Shown here: positions 7,105 through 15,528 of the stretch, piece after piece
Layout of the letters: every line of letters starts with the position of its first letter
Numbering within the stretch: the stretch's first letter is position 1
Source: an uncultured Collinsella sp.
Lineage (GTDB): Bacteria; Actinomycetota; Coriobacteriia; Coriobacteriales; Coriobacteriaceae
Direction: 5' to 3'
Length of the DNA: 26,146 nucleotides
Assembly: GCA_902464035.1 (NCBI GenBank)
Contig: CABQHT010000026.1
Coordinates: forward strand, 1 to 26,146
Program-made: the position numbers and the translations under genes
The notes under the pieces: generated by a model
The model's database searches: none
Seen by the model: only the letters and a program-made list of their open reading frames with translations
Told to the model about the DNA's origin: nothing

Positions 7105-8127
7105 ATGAGCAAAGAGCGTGTCGAGCAGGTCGAAGGCGCAGGGGCTTCGGTGCCGATGACCGATATATCGAACATTGATGTGCCCGAGGGCACCGATGAG
7201 CTCAGCCGTAGCACCCGCCGCGCTTGGCGCGAGCGCCTGAACAGCGCTTCGACGCGCAAGATGATCACGGGCGCCTTGGCTACGCTGGTGGGCGGTTCGT
7301 TTTGGGGCTTCTCGGGCACCAGCGCGAGCTTTCTGTTCGATACCTACCACGTCGACACCTTGTGGCTTATGAGCGTGCGTCAGATTCTCGCCGGTCTACT
7401 CTTTATGGCCGTGGTCGTTACGCGCGACCGCGAGCGCCTGATTAAGCTCTGGACCACGCCCGCCGATCGCAAGCAGCTGCTGCTCTTTACCGCCTTTGGC
7501 CTGCTGTTCAATCAGTTTTGCTATCTTTCGGCCGTGCGCCTGACGAACGCCGGAACCGCGACGGTGCTCCAGTGCCTGCAGCTCGTTATCATCATGGGCT
7601 ACACCTGCGTGACCGATCGCCGCATGCCGCGTACTCGCGAAGTCATCGGCATTGGCCTGGCTCTGGGTGGAACCTTTTTAATCGCCACCGGCGGCGACCC
7701 CACCAGCCTGAATATCTCGCCGCTTGGCCTGGCAGCAGGTCTTATGTGCGCGGTCAGCGCCACGTGTATGGCGGTGATTCCCGCCAAGATCCTGCCCGAA
7801 TACGGCAGCCCCATCGTCACGGGCTCGGCAATGCTCACGGCGGGCGTGGTCTCGTGTGTCTTCGTGCAGCCCTGGGCGCATATGCCGGCGCTCGACGCTG
7901 CCGGCGTCGAGGCGCTCGCGGTGTTCGTGGTTATCGGCTCGTTTTTTGCTTACATGCTCTATATGCAGGGCGTTAAGGACATCGGCTCGGTGCGTGCGAG
8001 CCTCATCGGAACTGTGGAGCCGGTTTCGGCGACCATCACCAGCGCTGTTATGCTGGGCACGGTGTTTTTGCCGACCGACCTTATCGGCTTTGCCATGATC
8101 ATCGTGATGATGTTCCTCACGGTGTAG
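7105..8127 (+). CDS. EamA/DMT-family transporter
   Basis: A 340-residue inner-membrane permease of the drug/metabolite transporter superfamily. After a polar cytoplasmic tail of about 50 residues come roughly ten hydrophobic spans in two EamA repeats. The first begins with GALATLVGGSFWGFSGTSAS, the typical first helix with its WG motif; the second repeat includes GLAAGLMCAVSATCMAV. The family's RxxxA and GTxxP-like features appear as RLTNAGTATVLQ and GTVEPVSA. Substrates in this family range from amino acids to metabolites, and nothing here narrows it. The ATG at 7105 has GAGGGA about five bases upstream; the frame is open 69 codons further, but that part reads as non-coding leader. It is divergent from tRNA-Val and probably transcribed alone. 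Confidence 0.9.
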   Translation: MSKERVEQVEGAGASVPMTDISNIDVPEGTDELSRSTRRAWRERLNSASTRKMITGALATLVGGSFWGFSGTSASFLFDTYHVDTLWLMSVRQILAGLLFMAVVVTRDRERLIKLWTTPADRKQLLLFTAFGLLFNQFCYLSAVRLTNAGTATVLQCLQLVIIMGYTCVTDRRMPRTREVIGIGLALGGTFLIATGGDPTSLNISPLGLAAGLMCAVSATCMAVIPAKILPEYGSPIVTGSAMLTAGVVSCVFVQPWAHMPALDAAGVEALAVFVVIGSFFAYMLYMQGVKDIGSVRASLIGTVEPVSATITSAVMLGTVFLPTDLIGFAMIIVMMFLTV

Positions 8128-8276
8128 CTGGCGCCGCCGCCAAGACAGAAAAGGTGTTGTGCCGCATTTTCGCCAATTGATGTCCGTGTCTGGAGTTTAG
8201 CTGTCGATGCTCAAAATGCCATAGACTAGTAACGTTATGGACTTTTTCATTGCGACTCAATTGCGAGGATTTCTTT

Positions 8277-10589
8277 ATGGCTGGTAATCACTTTAAGGGC
8301 AGCGATAGCGGCCGTCCTGCAGTTCCGCCGCGTCCGAACGGGGCTGGTAAGGCCGGCACGCCGGGCGGCGCTGGACAGGGCGGTTCCGGTAAGCGCGTGT
8401 CCCCGGGCGAGACGGCGATGTTTACCGCTCTGTACGAGCAGTCACAAAAGGCAAAAAAGACCGGCCGTGCAAGAGGGAATGTCTTTGCGGGCGGTGCAAC
8501 CTCCGCGTCGCGGCCGAGTGGGGCTCCTTCGGTACCCGCGAACAACGCAGGTGCTGCCAACGCCGCGAATGCCGCCGGCAACGTTAATGCCGGCAAGGCC
8601 GCCAACAATACTCCCTCTGCCGGTGGCGCGGGGCTTACGGGTAACCTTGGCACGATTTACACCGGCGCCTCCGAGACTGGCACGTTCGCCCGCCTGGATG
8701 ATAGCGGTGCCGAGTTTGCGGGCTCGGGTTCCAAGGAAGATTATTACGATTTTGGCTTGAACTACGGTAGCGACGCTTCGTCGAGTTCGACCTCTGACGG
8801 TCTGGTCCGTCATCGCCATCGCAAGGGCGAACGCAAAAAGCGTCACACCGGCGCCATTATTGCCGCTGTAGTCGCGGTGCTTCTCGTTGCGCTTGGCGCA
8901 AGCGGCTTTATGCTGCTTAACTCGGCAAAGACCGTAAAGAGTGAAGCGAAGGAGGCCGTCGAGATTGTCGGTGGCCTTAAGGACAAGGTCACGTCGGGCG
9001 ATTTTTCGACGCTGCCTGACGACGCGAAGAAGATTGATGAGCTTTGCGACAGCATGAAGGCGGAGACCTCGAGCCCGCTGTGGACGGCGGCTTCGTTTAT
9101 CCCGGTGTATGGCGGCGACATCAATGCGGCCCGCACCATGATCGACGCCCTGTCCGATGTCTCGAGCAATGCGCTGGTTCCCATGGCCGATAACCTTTCG
9201 CAGGCCGCGCCCGGCAAGCTGTTTCAGGACGGCATGATTAACGTGTCCGCGCTGCAGGCGGTCGCCGATTCGCTTTCCAGCAGCTCGAAGGTGTTCAAGA
9301 GCGCCAACGAGAAGATCCAGGGCATTGGCGATACTCATATTTCCCAGGTGACCGAGCTGGTCGATAAGGCCAAGGACGGCTTTGCCACCCTCAACGGCGC
9401 GGTTGACGCGGCGGAGAAGGTCGCCCCCGTCCTTCCGCAGATGCTCGGCGCCAACGGCCAGACGCGCAACTACCTTGTGTACGCCATGAACAACGTCGAG
9501 ATTCGTGCCTGCGGCGGCTTTGGCGGTTCGCAGGGCCTGATTTCGGTCACCGACGGCCAGATGTCGATTGGCGAGTTTGTTCCCCGCATTGGACTCAGCG
9601 AGGATGAGGCAGTCGAGAGCGTCGACGAAGAGGACGAGGCGCTGTTCGGCAACCACAGTAACCTGTACAACTCGGGCAATACCTATTCGCCTGATTGGCC
9701 CCGCAACTCGCAGCGTGTCGCAGCCCTGTGGAAATCTCAATATGGCCAGGACGTTGACGGCGTCGTGGGTATCGACCCGGTGTTCCTGCAGTATCTGCTG
9801 GGCCTGGTCGGTAACGTGTCGCTGCCCGACGGAACGGTTGTCGACGGCACCAACGCCGCAAAGGTCCTCATGCACGATGTGTACTGGAACTATCCGGTCG
9901 AGGAGTCGGACGGCATCTTTGCATCCGTCGCCAGCGCTGCCTTCGACAAGATCCTTGGCGGTATCGGCGATGTCGATGTTACGAAGCTTGTCAGCGCCGT
10001 TGAGCGCGGTGCCGAAGAGGGTCGTCTGATTGCTTGGATGAGAAACGATGATGAGCAGAATGCCATCAAAGAGACGGGCATTGACGCCTCGCTGCCCGAT
10101 CCGGATGATCCGAGTGCCGATCCCGTTGCCGGCGTTTACTTTAACAACCTGAGCTTCTCCAAGCTCGACTGGTATCTGAACGCCGACACGCAGATTGGCC
10201 AGGGCGTCAAGAACGGCGACGGCACGTGCTCCTATCGCATCACCGTTGCCCTGACGAACATCATGACGCAGGAGGAGGCTGGCAAGCTGCCCAACTACGT
10301 TGCGGCGAGCGCACCCGATGCCGCGCGTGACGACGAACGCCTGAATGTCTCACTGTTTGCCCCGACGGGCGGCAACATCAGTGACCTTACGGTTGAGGGC
10401 ACCCAGTTTGGTCTTGGCGCCGCTACGTGGCATGGAATCCCCTTCTATTCGGGCACCGTTGACCTGCATGCTGGCGAGACGACGACGATCACGTATACGC
10501 TGACCACGTCGGCCGAGGCGGGGGACAAGCCGCTTACGCTGCGCCAGACTCCTACATGCCAGGCGGCTCGTGACAGCGCGTCGGCGTAG
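8277..10589 (+). CDS. Membrane-anchored DUF4012 domain protein
   Basis: A 770-residue protein in three parts. Residues 1 to about 175 are low-complexity, rich in Gly, Ala, Asn and Pro, and probably disordered in the cytoplasm. A basic stretch (RHRHRKGERKKRH) precedes a single membrane span at about residues 192-214 (IIAAVVAVLLVALGASGFML), giving an N-in, C-out orientation. The remaining roughly 550 residues lie outside the membrane and carry the DUF4012 signature near NYLVYAMNNVEIRACGGFGG. DUF4012 proteins are found on the surface of Gram-positive bacteria, often near polysaccharide genes; their biochemical role is not established. The start at 8277 has AGGA upstream, and nine extra open codons lie before it. 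It is followed by a strong hairpin and then glmM. Confidence 0.88.
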   Translation: MAGNHFKGSDSGRPAVPPRPNGAGKAGTPGGAGQGGSGKRVSPGETAMFTALYEQSQKAKKTGRARGNVFAGGATSASRPSGAPSVPANNAGAANAANAAGNVNAGKAANNTPSAGGAGLTGNLGTIYTGASETGTFARLDDSGAEFAGSGSKEDYYDFGLNYGSDASSSSTSDGLVRHRHRKGERKKRHTGAIIAAVVAVLLVALGASGFMLLNSAKTVKSEAKEAVEIVGGLKDKVTSGDFSTLPDDAKKIDELCDSMKAETSSPLWTAASFIPVYGGDINAARTMIDALSDVSSNALVPMADNLSQAAPGKLFQDGMINVSALQAVADSLSSSSKVFKSANEKIQGIGDTHISQVTELVDKAKDGFATLNGAVDAAEKVAPVLPQMLGANGQTRNYLVYAMNNVEIRACGGFGGSQGLISVTDGQMSIGEFVPRIGLSEDEAVESVDEEDEALFGNHSNLYNSGNTYSPDWPRNSQRVAALWKSQYGQDVDGVVGIDPVFLQYLLGLVGNVSLPDGTVVDGTNAAKVLMHDVYWNYPVEESDGIFASVASAAFDKILGGIGDVDVTKLVSAVERGAEEGRLIAWMRNDDEQNAIKETGIDASLPDPDDPSADPVAGVYFNNLSFSKLDWYLNADTQIGQGVKNGDGTCSYRITVALTNIMTQEEAGKLPNYVAASAPDAARDDERLNVSLFAPTGGNISDLTVEGTQFGLGAATWHGIPFYSGTVDLHAGETTTITYTLTTSAEAGDKPLTLRQTPTCQAARDSASA

Positions 10590-10617
10590 GGTTTTTCTGG
10601 TAGCGCAGATAATCGAG

Positions 10618-10660
10618 TACCATTTTGGGGCGGACAGACAATCTGTTCGCCCCTATTTTG
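10618..10660 (+). terminator. Hairpin between DUF4012 gene and glmM
   Basis: A stem of 12 bp with one mismatch (10627-10653, GGGGCG-gACAGA around CAA) is followed by TATTTTG, a plausible terminator for the upstream gene. A possible -10 hexamer TACCAT at 10618-10623 lies just before it, so transcripts starting there would carry the hairpin at their 5' end, nine bases before the glmM ribosome-binding site. Which role dominates cannot be told from sequence. Confidence 0.6.
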
Positions 10661-10672
10661 TAAGGAGAGCGC

Positions 10673-12004
10673 ATGAAGTACTTTGGCACCGACGGCTTTC
10701 GCGGTGAGGCCAACGTTGGGCTGACGGTGGAGCACGCTTATAAGATCGGTCGCTTTGTGGGCTGGTATTACGGCGCCAACCGCGAGCGCAAGGCACGCGT
10801 GATTGTGGGCAAGGACACGCGCCGTTCGAGCTACATGTTCGAGGCGGCGCTGGTGAGCGGCCTGGTCGCGAGCGGCGCGGACGCCTACATGCTACACGTG
10901 ATCCCGACGCCGGGCGTGGCGCATCAGACCGTGGAGGGCTGCTTCGATTGCGGCATCATGATCAGCGCGAGCCACAACCCGTTTTGCGATAACGGCATTA
11001 AGCTCGTCAATAGCGACGGTTTTAAGATGGACGAGGACGTACTGGAGCTCATCGAGGACTACGTCGATGGCAAGAGCGAGGTGCCGCTGGCCACGGGCAA
11101 CCACATCGGCGCCACGGTGGACTACATGCAGGGCCGCAACCGCTATATTGCCTCGCTCATCGCGAGCGCGAACTTTTCGCTGCAGGGCGTCAAGATCGGT
11201 CTCGACTGCGCCAACGGCTCGGCGTCCTCGGTGGCCAAGCCGGTGTTTGACGCGCTCGGTGCCGACGTACGCGTGATCAACGCCGCGCCCGATGGTTTTA
11301 ACATCAACGTTGACTGCGGCTCCACGCATATGGAGCGCCTTCAGCGCCATGTGGTGGAGCAGGGCCTGGACGTGGGCTTTGCCTATGACGGCGATGCCGA
11401 TCGCTGCTTGGCTGTGGACGAGCGCGGTCGCGTGGTAGATGGCGACCAGATTCTGTACGTGTGCGGCGTGTACCTGAACAAGCACGGTCGCCTCTCGGGC
11501 GGTACCGTGGTGCCGACGATTGCCAGCAACTTTGGCCTGATCAAGTCGCTGGAGCTTGCCGGCCTAAGTGCCGTGACCAGCGGCGTGGGCGACCGTCACG
11601 TGTATGCCAAGATGCGCGAGGGTGGCTACAGCCTGGGCGGCGAGCAGACGGGCCATACGATTTTTGGCGATATCGAGCGCACGGGCGACGGCATTATGAC
11701 CTCGCTGCGCGTGATGGAAGTGATCCGCGCCGAGCGCGAGACGCTCTCGCAGCTCACGGCTCCGTGCAAGCTGCTACCGCAGGCGCAGGTGGCCGTGCGC
11801 GTGGCGGACAAGGACGCCGCACTCGAGAACATGGGCGTGCAGAACGCCATCGCCGAGGCCGAGGCTGCGCTGGCAGGCGAGGGCCGCGTGCTCGTACGCA
11901 AGAGCGGAACCGAGTCGGTTATCCGCGTGCTGGCCGAGGCGCCCGACCAAGCATCCGCCGATGCCGCCATGAAGCGCATCGCCAACGCACTCGAGGCTCT
12001 GTAG
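10673..12004 (+). CDS. glmM: Phosphoglucosamine mutase GlmM
   Basis: A 443-residue alpha-D-phosphohexomutase that interconverts glucosamine-6-phosphate and glucosamine-1-phosphate, the step between GlmS and GlmU on the way to UDP-GlcNAc for peptidoglycan. The N-terminus MKYFGTDGFRG is diagnostic of GlmM. The phosphorylated serine lies in SASHNP (Ser100), the metal loop is DGDADR and the sugar-binding loop is GGEQTGH; the C-terminal phosphate-binding loop reads RKSGTESVIRV. Length is normal (about 445). AAGGAGAG lies just upstream of the ATG. It follows the DUF4012 gene after 83 bp with an intervening hairpin, so independent transcription is likely. Confidence 0.97.
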   Translation: MKYFGTDGFRGEANVGLTVEHAYKIGRFVGWYYGANRERKARVIVGKDTRRSSYMFEAALVSGLVASGADAYMLHVIPTPGVAHQTVEGCFDCGIMISASHNPFCDNGIKLVNSDGFKMDEDVLELIEDYVDGKSEVPLATGNHIGATVDYMQGRNRYIASLIASANFSLQGVKIGLDCANGSASSVAKPVFDALGADVRVINAAPDGFNINVDCGSTHMERLQRHVVEQGLDVGFAYDGDADRCLAVDERGRVVDGDQILYVCGVYLNKHGRLSGGTVVPTIASNFGLIKSLELAGLSAVTSGVGDRHVYAKMREGGYSLGGEQTGHTIFGDIERTGDGIMTSLRVMEVIRAERETLSQLTAPCKLLPQAQVAVRVADKDAALENMGVQNAIAEAEAALAGEGRVLVRKSGTESVIRVLAEAPDQASADAAMKRIANALEAL

Positions 12005-12032
12005 TTACGCGGTTTTACCAAACCGCGTAACT
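12003..12032. terminator. 13-bp perfect hairpin overlapping the glmM stop
   Basis: AGTTACGCGGTTT and AAACCGCGTAACT form a perfect 13-bp stem with loop TACC; the last two bases of the glmM stop codon lie in the left arm. There is no trailing T run, so it may slow decay or pair with the downstream terminator rather than terminate on its own. Confidence 0.55.
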
Positions 12033-12079
12033 GCTCGACGCTGCAAACGCCCCTAAGCGGCAATCTGACGTTCAATTTC

Positions 12080-12114
12080 AAGGGCGCGACCAGAAGGTCA
12101 GCGCCCTTTCATTT
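12080..12114 (+). terminator. glmM: Terminator of glmM
   Basis: AAGGGCGC pairs with GCGCCCTT, with an inner GAC/GTC extension, followed by TTCATTT. It lies about 75 bases past the glmM stop and faces the convergent M32 peptidase gene, whose stop is about 100 bp further on; it may act in both directions. Between it and 12209 I see only a weaker imperfect hairpin (about 12152-12173). Confidence 0.7.
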
Positions 12115-12209
12115 CACGTCACCTTGCTCGCTTAGGGTTGTTTTCGCTGACGTTGCCAAGACATTGGCGTCAACATGGTTGGCGTTGGCGATGGCGTGCT
12201 GGTCAATCC

Positions 12210-13784
12210 TTACAACTCGTACAGCGTGGTGAACTTGTCCTGCAGGTAGCTGCAATAGTAGCGGGCATCGAACGCCATGCCGCATGCGCCCTTGATGAGT
12301 TCCGGCGCGTCTTTGGCGCGGCCCCACTGCCAAATGTGCTCGCCCAGCCAGGTGCGGACGGGTGCCAGGTCGCCGCTCACACAGGCGCCATTGAGGTCGA
12401 CACCGTCGCGGCACATGGCCGGCACAAACATGGCATCGTAGGCGCTACCCAGCGCATACGTGGGGAAGTAGCCAAACGAACCGCCGCTCCAATGCGTATC
12501 CTGCAGGCAGCCGTGCGTGTCGTCGGGAACGGGAATGCCCAGGTACTCGTCCATAAAGCGATTCCAAAGCGCGGGGATGTCCTTGGCCGTAGCCTCGCCG
12601 GCAAACAGCATGCGCTCGATCTGGTAGCGCACCATAATATGCAGCGGATAGGTGAGCTCGTCGGCCTCGGTGCGGATCAACGACGGCTGCGCGATGTTCA
12701 CGGCGCGGTAGAGCGTGTCTTCGTCGACGTCGCCGTAGACCTCGGGCGCGTGACGACGCAGCACCTCGAGCAGCGGGCCCATAAAGGCGCGGCTGCGACC
12801 CACGGTGTTCTCGAAAAAGCGGCTCTGGCTCTCGTGGATGCCCATGGAGGTGCCGCCCTCCAAGCACGTGCGCGCATAGGCGGGATTGACGCCCAGCTCG
12901 TACATGGCGTGCCCCGCCTCGTGGATGATGCTGTAGACGTTGGAGATGCAGTCGTGCTCGTAGATGTGCGTCGCGATGCGCGCGTCACCCACGGCAAAGC
13001 CCTCGCTAAACGGATGCTCGGTAAAGGCAAGCGTGGTGTCGTCCAGGTCCAGGCCGACAAGCTTCATAAGGTCGAAGCTCATGGCGCGCTGGGCAGCCTC
13101 GGGCACGTGGGCGTGCAAAAAGTCGGCAGCCGGCTGCTGGCCGCGCTCGCCGATGGCGTGCACGAGCGGCACGACCGTGGCCTTGACCTCATCGCAAAAC
13201 GCATCGAAGCTCTTGGCGGAAAGGCCGCGCTCGTACTGGTCGAGCCAAACGTCGTATGGATCGCGCTTGGGGTCCATGAGCTCGGCCTGATGCTTAAGTT
13301 GGGCGACGATTCTATCCACATAGGTCTCAAAGCTCGCCCAGTCGTTGGCTGCCTTGGCCTTGTGCCACACGGCGTCCGCCTCGCAGGTGAGCCTGGTCCA
13401 GGCCTCGGCTTCTTCGGTGGGGATGGCACTGGCCTCACGTTGATCGCGGCCGAGCACACGGATCTCGTCGAGCAGCTGAGGGTCGTCGATTTTGCCGCCG
13501 GCGACGGTCTCGCGCGCTAACGAGCGTACGAGCTCAACGGACTTCTCACTGGTCAGCAGCTTGTGATGCTCGCCGGCAAGCGTGCCCATGGCGTCGGCAC
13601 GCGCTGCTGCGCCGTTGGCAGGAGCAATCGTCGCTCCATCGAACTCGGCAATCTTGAGCAGGTACTCGCGGGTCCACAGTTTGCCCTCGAGCTTGCGGAA
13701 CTTCTTGACGGCCTTATCGACCTTCATGCTCTTGGACATCTTGTCCGCTGCGGGCTTGGCCTTCTTATCTTTACTCTTTCCCAT
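12210..13784 (-). CDS. M32-family metallocarboxypeptidase
   Basis: A 524-residue zinc (or cobalt) carboxypeptidase of the Taq/Pfu type, which removes C-terminal residues from peptides in the cytoplasm. The catalytic HExxH appears as IIHEAGHAMYELG, followed about 30 residues on by GIHESQSRFFENTVGRS, which supplies the third metal ligand; the conserved DDTH and the GYFPTYALG motif (substrate C-terminus binding) are also present. A Lys-rich N-terminal extension of about 25 residues (KSKDKKAKPAADKMSKSMK) is added to the normal 500-residue core. The ATG at 13784 has AAGGA upstream at good spacing. The gene is convergent with glmM and divergent from pheST. Together with the M16C protease it points to active peptide use. 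Confidence 0.93.
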   Translation of the reverse strand: MGKSKDKKAKPAADKMSKSMKVDKAVKKFRKLEGKLWTREYLLKIAEFDGATIAPANGAAARADAMGTLAGEHHKLLTSEKSVELVRSLARETVAGGKIDDPQLLDEIRVLGRDQREASAIPTEEAEAWTRLTCEADAVWHKAKAANDWASFETYVDRIVAQLKHQAELMDPKRDPYDVWLDQYERGLSAKSFDAFCDEVKATVVPLVHAIGERGQQPAADFLHAHVPEAAQRAMSFDLMKLVGLDLDDTTLAFTEHPFSEGFAVGDARIATHIYEHDCISNVYSIIHEAGHAMYELGVNPAYARTCLEGGTSMGIHESQSRFFENTVGRSRAFMGPLLEVLRRHAPEVYGDVDEDTLYRAVNIAQPSLIRTEADELTYPLHIMVRYQIERMLFAGEATAKDIPALWNRFMDEYLGIPVPDDTHGCLQDTHWSGGSFGYFPTYALGSAYDAMFVPAMCRDGVDLNGACVSGDLAPVRTWLGEHIWQWGRAKDAPELIKGACGMAFDARYYCSYLQDKFTTLYEL

Positions 13785-13919
13785 ACCATATCCTTGATCT
13801 CGCAGGTCGAGCGCCACGGGTGGGCGCGCGGCCAGTTTGCACAGCTATCCACCTTGTACCCAGCGCAGACAAAACGGAACGCGGCGATAGACCCACACAA
13901 TGTGTTATCCTATAGCCCA

Positions 13920-14203
13920 ATGCGTTGACGGAGAGGGTTTTGCCCGCCGCGTCGCCGGCAAGAGAGGGAAGGTCATGGGCTGCAAGCCTTCCTGCGGCGG
14001 CAAGGGCCAAGCGTTCACTCCCGAGCAGCGACCTCAACGGGCGCGCGGCCAGCGGCGGCGAAGCCCCAGTAGGGAAGCCGTGAGCCTCGCGATAAGGGGC
14101 AAAGAGTGGGCGCGGCGGGCCAGACATCCGCCGGGTCAAACAAGGTGGTACCGCGGAATTCAACCGTCCTTGGGCAATGTACATGCCCGAGGACGGTTTT
14201 TTG
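13920..14203 (+). promoter_or_regulatory. T-box riboswitch, phenylalanine-specific
   Basis: The leader of pheST carries the T-box sequence AAGGTGGTACCGCGG at 14142-14156, just upstream of a terminator it can disrupt. The bulge TGGT would pair with the 3' ACCA end of tRNA-Phe. In the Stem I region the base pairs GGAG (about 13930) with CTCC (about 14018), and the internal loop on the 3' side reads GCGTTCA, giving a UUC (Phe) specifier at 14014-14016 followed by the usual purine. Uncharged tRNA-Phe should stabilise the antiterminator and allow pheST transcription. A possible -10, TATCCT (13906-13911), lies just upstream; the gap from 13785 holds no gene. Confidence 0.9.
14163..14202 (+). terminator. 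T-box regulated terminator
   Basis: A 13-bp stem (ACCGTCCTTGGGCA with TGCCCGAGGACGGT, one weak position) around a short loop is followed by six T residues. Its left arm overlaps the region that pairs in the antiterminator, as in standard transcriptional T-boxes. Confidence 0.92.
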
Positions 14204-14288
14204 TTACCGAACCGGGCCGCACATCCGCAAGCGTCGGGCGGCGCCAGCCACCCCGGCAGGCGGATGCGCGAGAGACGAAAGGGAAGAC

Positions 14289-15365
14289 ATGAGTCTGATT
14301 GATGATCTGGTCAAACTCGAGGAAGAGGCCAAGGAGCTCGTCGCAGGCGCCGACGACGCCGCCAAGCTCGAGGCTGCGCGCGTTGAACTGCTCGGCCGCA
14401 AGGGCCGCATCACCGGCCTGATGCGTATGATGGGCAAGCTCGCCCCCGAGGATCGCCCCGTCATGGGCAAACGCGCCAACGAGATGCGCCAGCTGATCGA
14501 GGGCATGCTCGACGAGCGCACCACCGAGATGAAGGCCGCCGCCCTCAAGCGCGCACTGGAGCACGACGCCGTCGACATCACGCTGCCGGGCGTCCGTCCG
14601 CAGATTGGTCACCAGCACCTGATCAAGCAGATCATCGAGGAGGCCGAGGACATCTTCTGCGGCATCGGCTACACCGTCGAGTCCGGCCCCATGGTCGACA
14701 CCTCCTACTACAACTTCACCGCGCTCAACGCCCCCATGGATCACCCGAGCCGCTCGGCCCGCGACACGTTCTACGTGGTCGACAACAATCCCGGCAGCGT
14801 CGCGCACCCCGAGGCTCACGCCCACGGCGAGTCCGACGTGCTGCTGCGCACCCAGACCTCGGGCGTGCAGATCCACACCATGGAGTCGCAAAAGCCGCCC
14901 ATCTACATGATCTGCCCGGGCACCGTCTACCGCCCCGACACGGCCGATGCCTGCCACCTGCCGCAGTTCAACCAGATCGAGGGCCTGGTCGTCGACGAGG
15001 GCATCACCTTTGGCGACCTTAAGGGCACGCTCGACTACTTTGTTAAGTGCATGTTTGGCGAGGACCGCAAGACGCGCTACCGCCCGCACTTCTTCCCCTT
15101 CACCGAGCCCAGCTGCGAGGTGGACGTGAGCTGCCACGTGTGCGGCGGCAAGGGCTGCAACTTCTGCAAGCACAGCGGCTGGATCGAGATCCTGGGCTGC
15201 GGCATGGTCGACCCCAACGTGCTCATCAACTGCGGCATCGATCCCGAGAAGTACACCGGCTTCGCCTTTGGTATTGGCGCCGAGCGCGTCGCGGCACTGC
15301 GCTACGACCTGCCCGACCTCAGAACGCTCATGACAGGCGATATGCGCTTCCTGAACCAATTTTAG
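14289..15365 (+). CDS. pheS: Phenylalanyl-tRNA synthetase alpha subunit
   Basis: A 358-residue class II synthetase subunit that, as an alpha2-beta2 tetramer with PheT, charges tRNA-Phe. An N-terminal coiled coil (about residues 1-90, many Glu, Lys and Ala) contacts tRNA. The catalytic core follows from HHP-like GHQHLIKQI, with motif 2 near RTQTSGVQIHTM and VYRPD, and motif 3 in FAFGIGAERVAALRYDLPDLR. A Cys-rich insert (CHVCGGKGCNFC) before GWIEILGCGMV is common in bacterial PheS. AGGGAAG lies upstream of the ATG at 14289; the frame is open back to 14106 only because the leader lacks stops. It is controlled by the T-box and is followed by pheT. Confidence 0.97.
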   Translation: MSLIDDLVKLEEEAKELVAGADDAAKLEAARVELLGRKGRITGLMRMMGKLAPEDRPVMGKRANEMRQLIEGMLDERTTEMKAAALKRALEHDAVDITLPGVRPQIGHQHLIKQIIEEAEDIFCGIGYTVESGPMVDTSYYNFTALNAPMDHPSRSARDTFYVVDNNPGSVAHPEAHAHGESDVLLRTQTSGVQIHTMESQKPPIYMICPGTVYRPDTADACHLPQFNQIEGLVVDEGITFGDLKGTLDYFVKCMFGEDRKTRYRPHFFPFTEPSCEVDVSCHVCGGKGCNFCKHSGWIEILGCGMVDPNVLINCGIDPEKYTGFAFGIGAERVAALRYDLPDLRTLMTGDMRFLNQF

Positions 15366-15371
15366 GCTTGC

Positions 15372-15458
15372 CCAGGCACCCCATCTTGGCGTTCAAACCG
15401 TCGCTCGCGTACCTTTAGTACGCGTCGCTCCTCTTTCACGACAACCTGGGGCACCTGG
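15372..15458. repeat. Imperfect palindromic element between pheS and pheT
   Basis: Twelve-base ends CCAGGCACCCCA (15372-15383) and TGGGGCACCTGG (15447-15458) pair except for two central positions. An inner GCGTAC/GTACGC stem (15407-15412 with 15418-15423) sits between two direct copies of GTCGCTC. It splits an operon that is usually tightly spaced by 163 bp, so it looks like a mobile intergenic element that transcription tolerates. Confidence 0.55.
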
Positions 15459-15528
15459 ACAACCCTAAGGCGAACGTCTTCATTTGATATTTCCTCCCTA
15501 TGCGGAGATTGAGAACTAGGAGAGCTAC

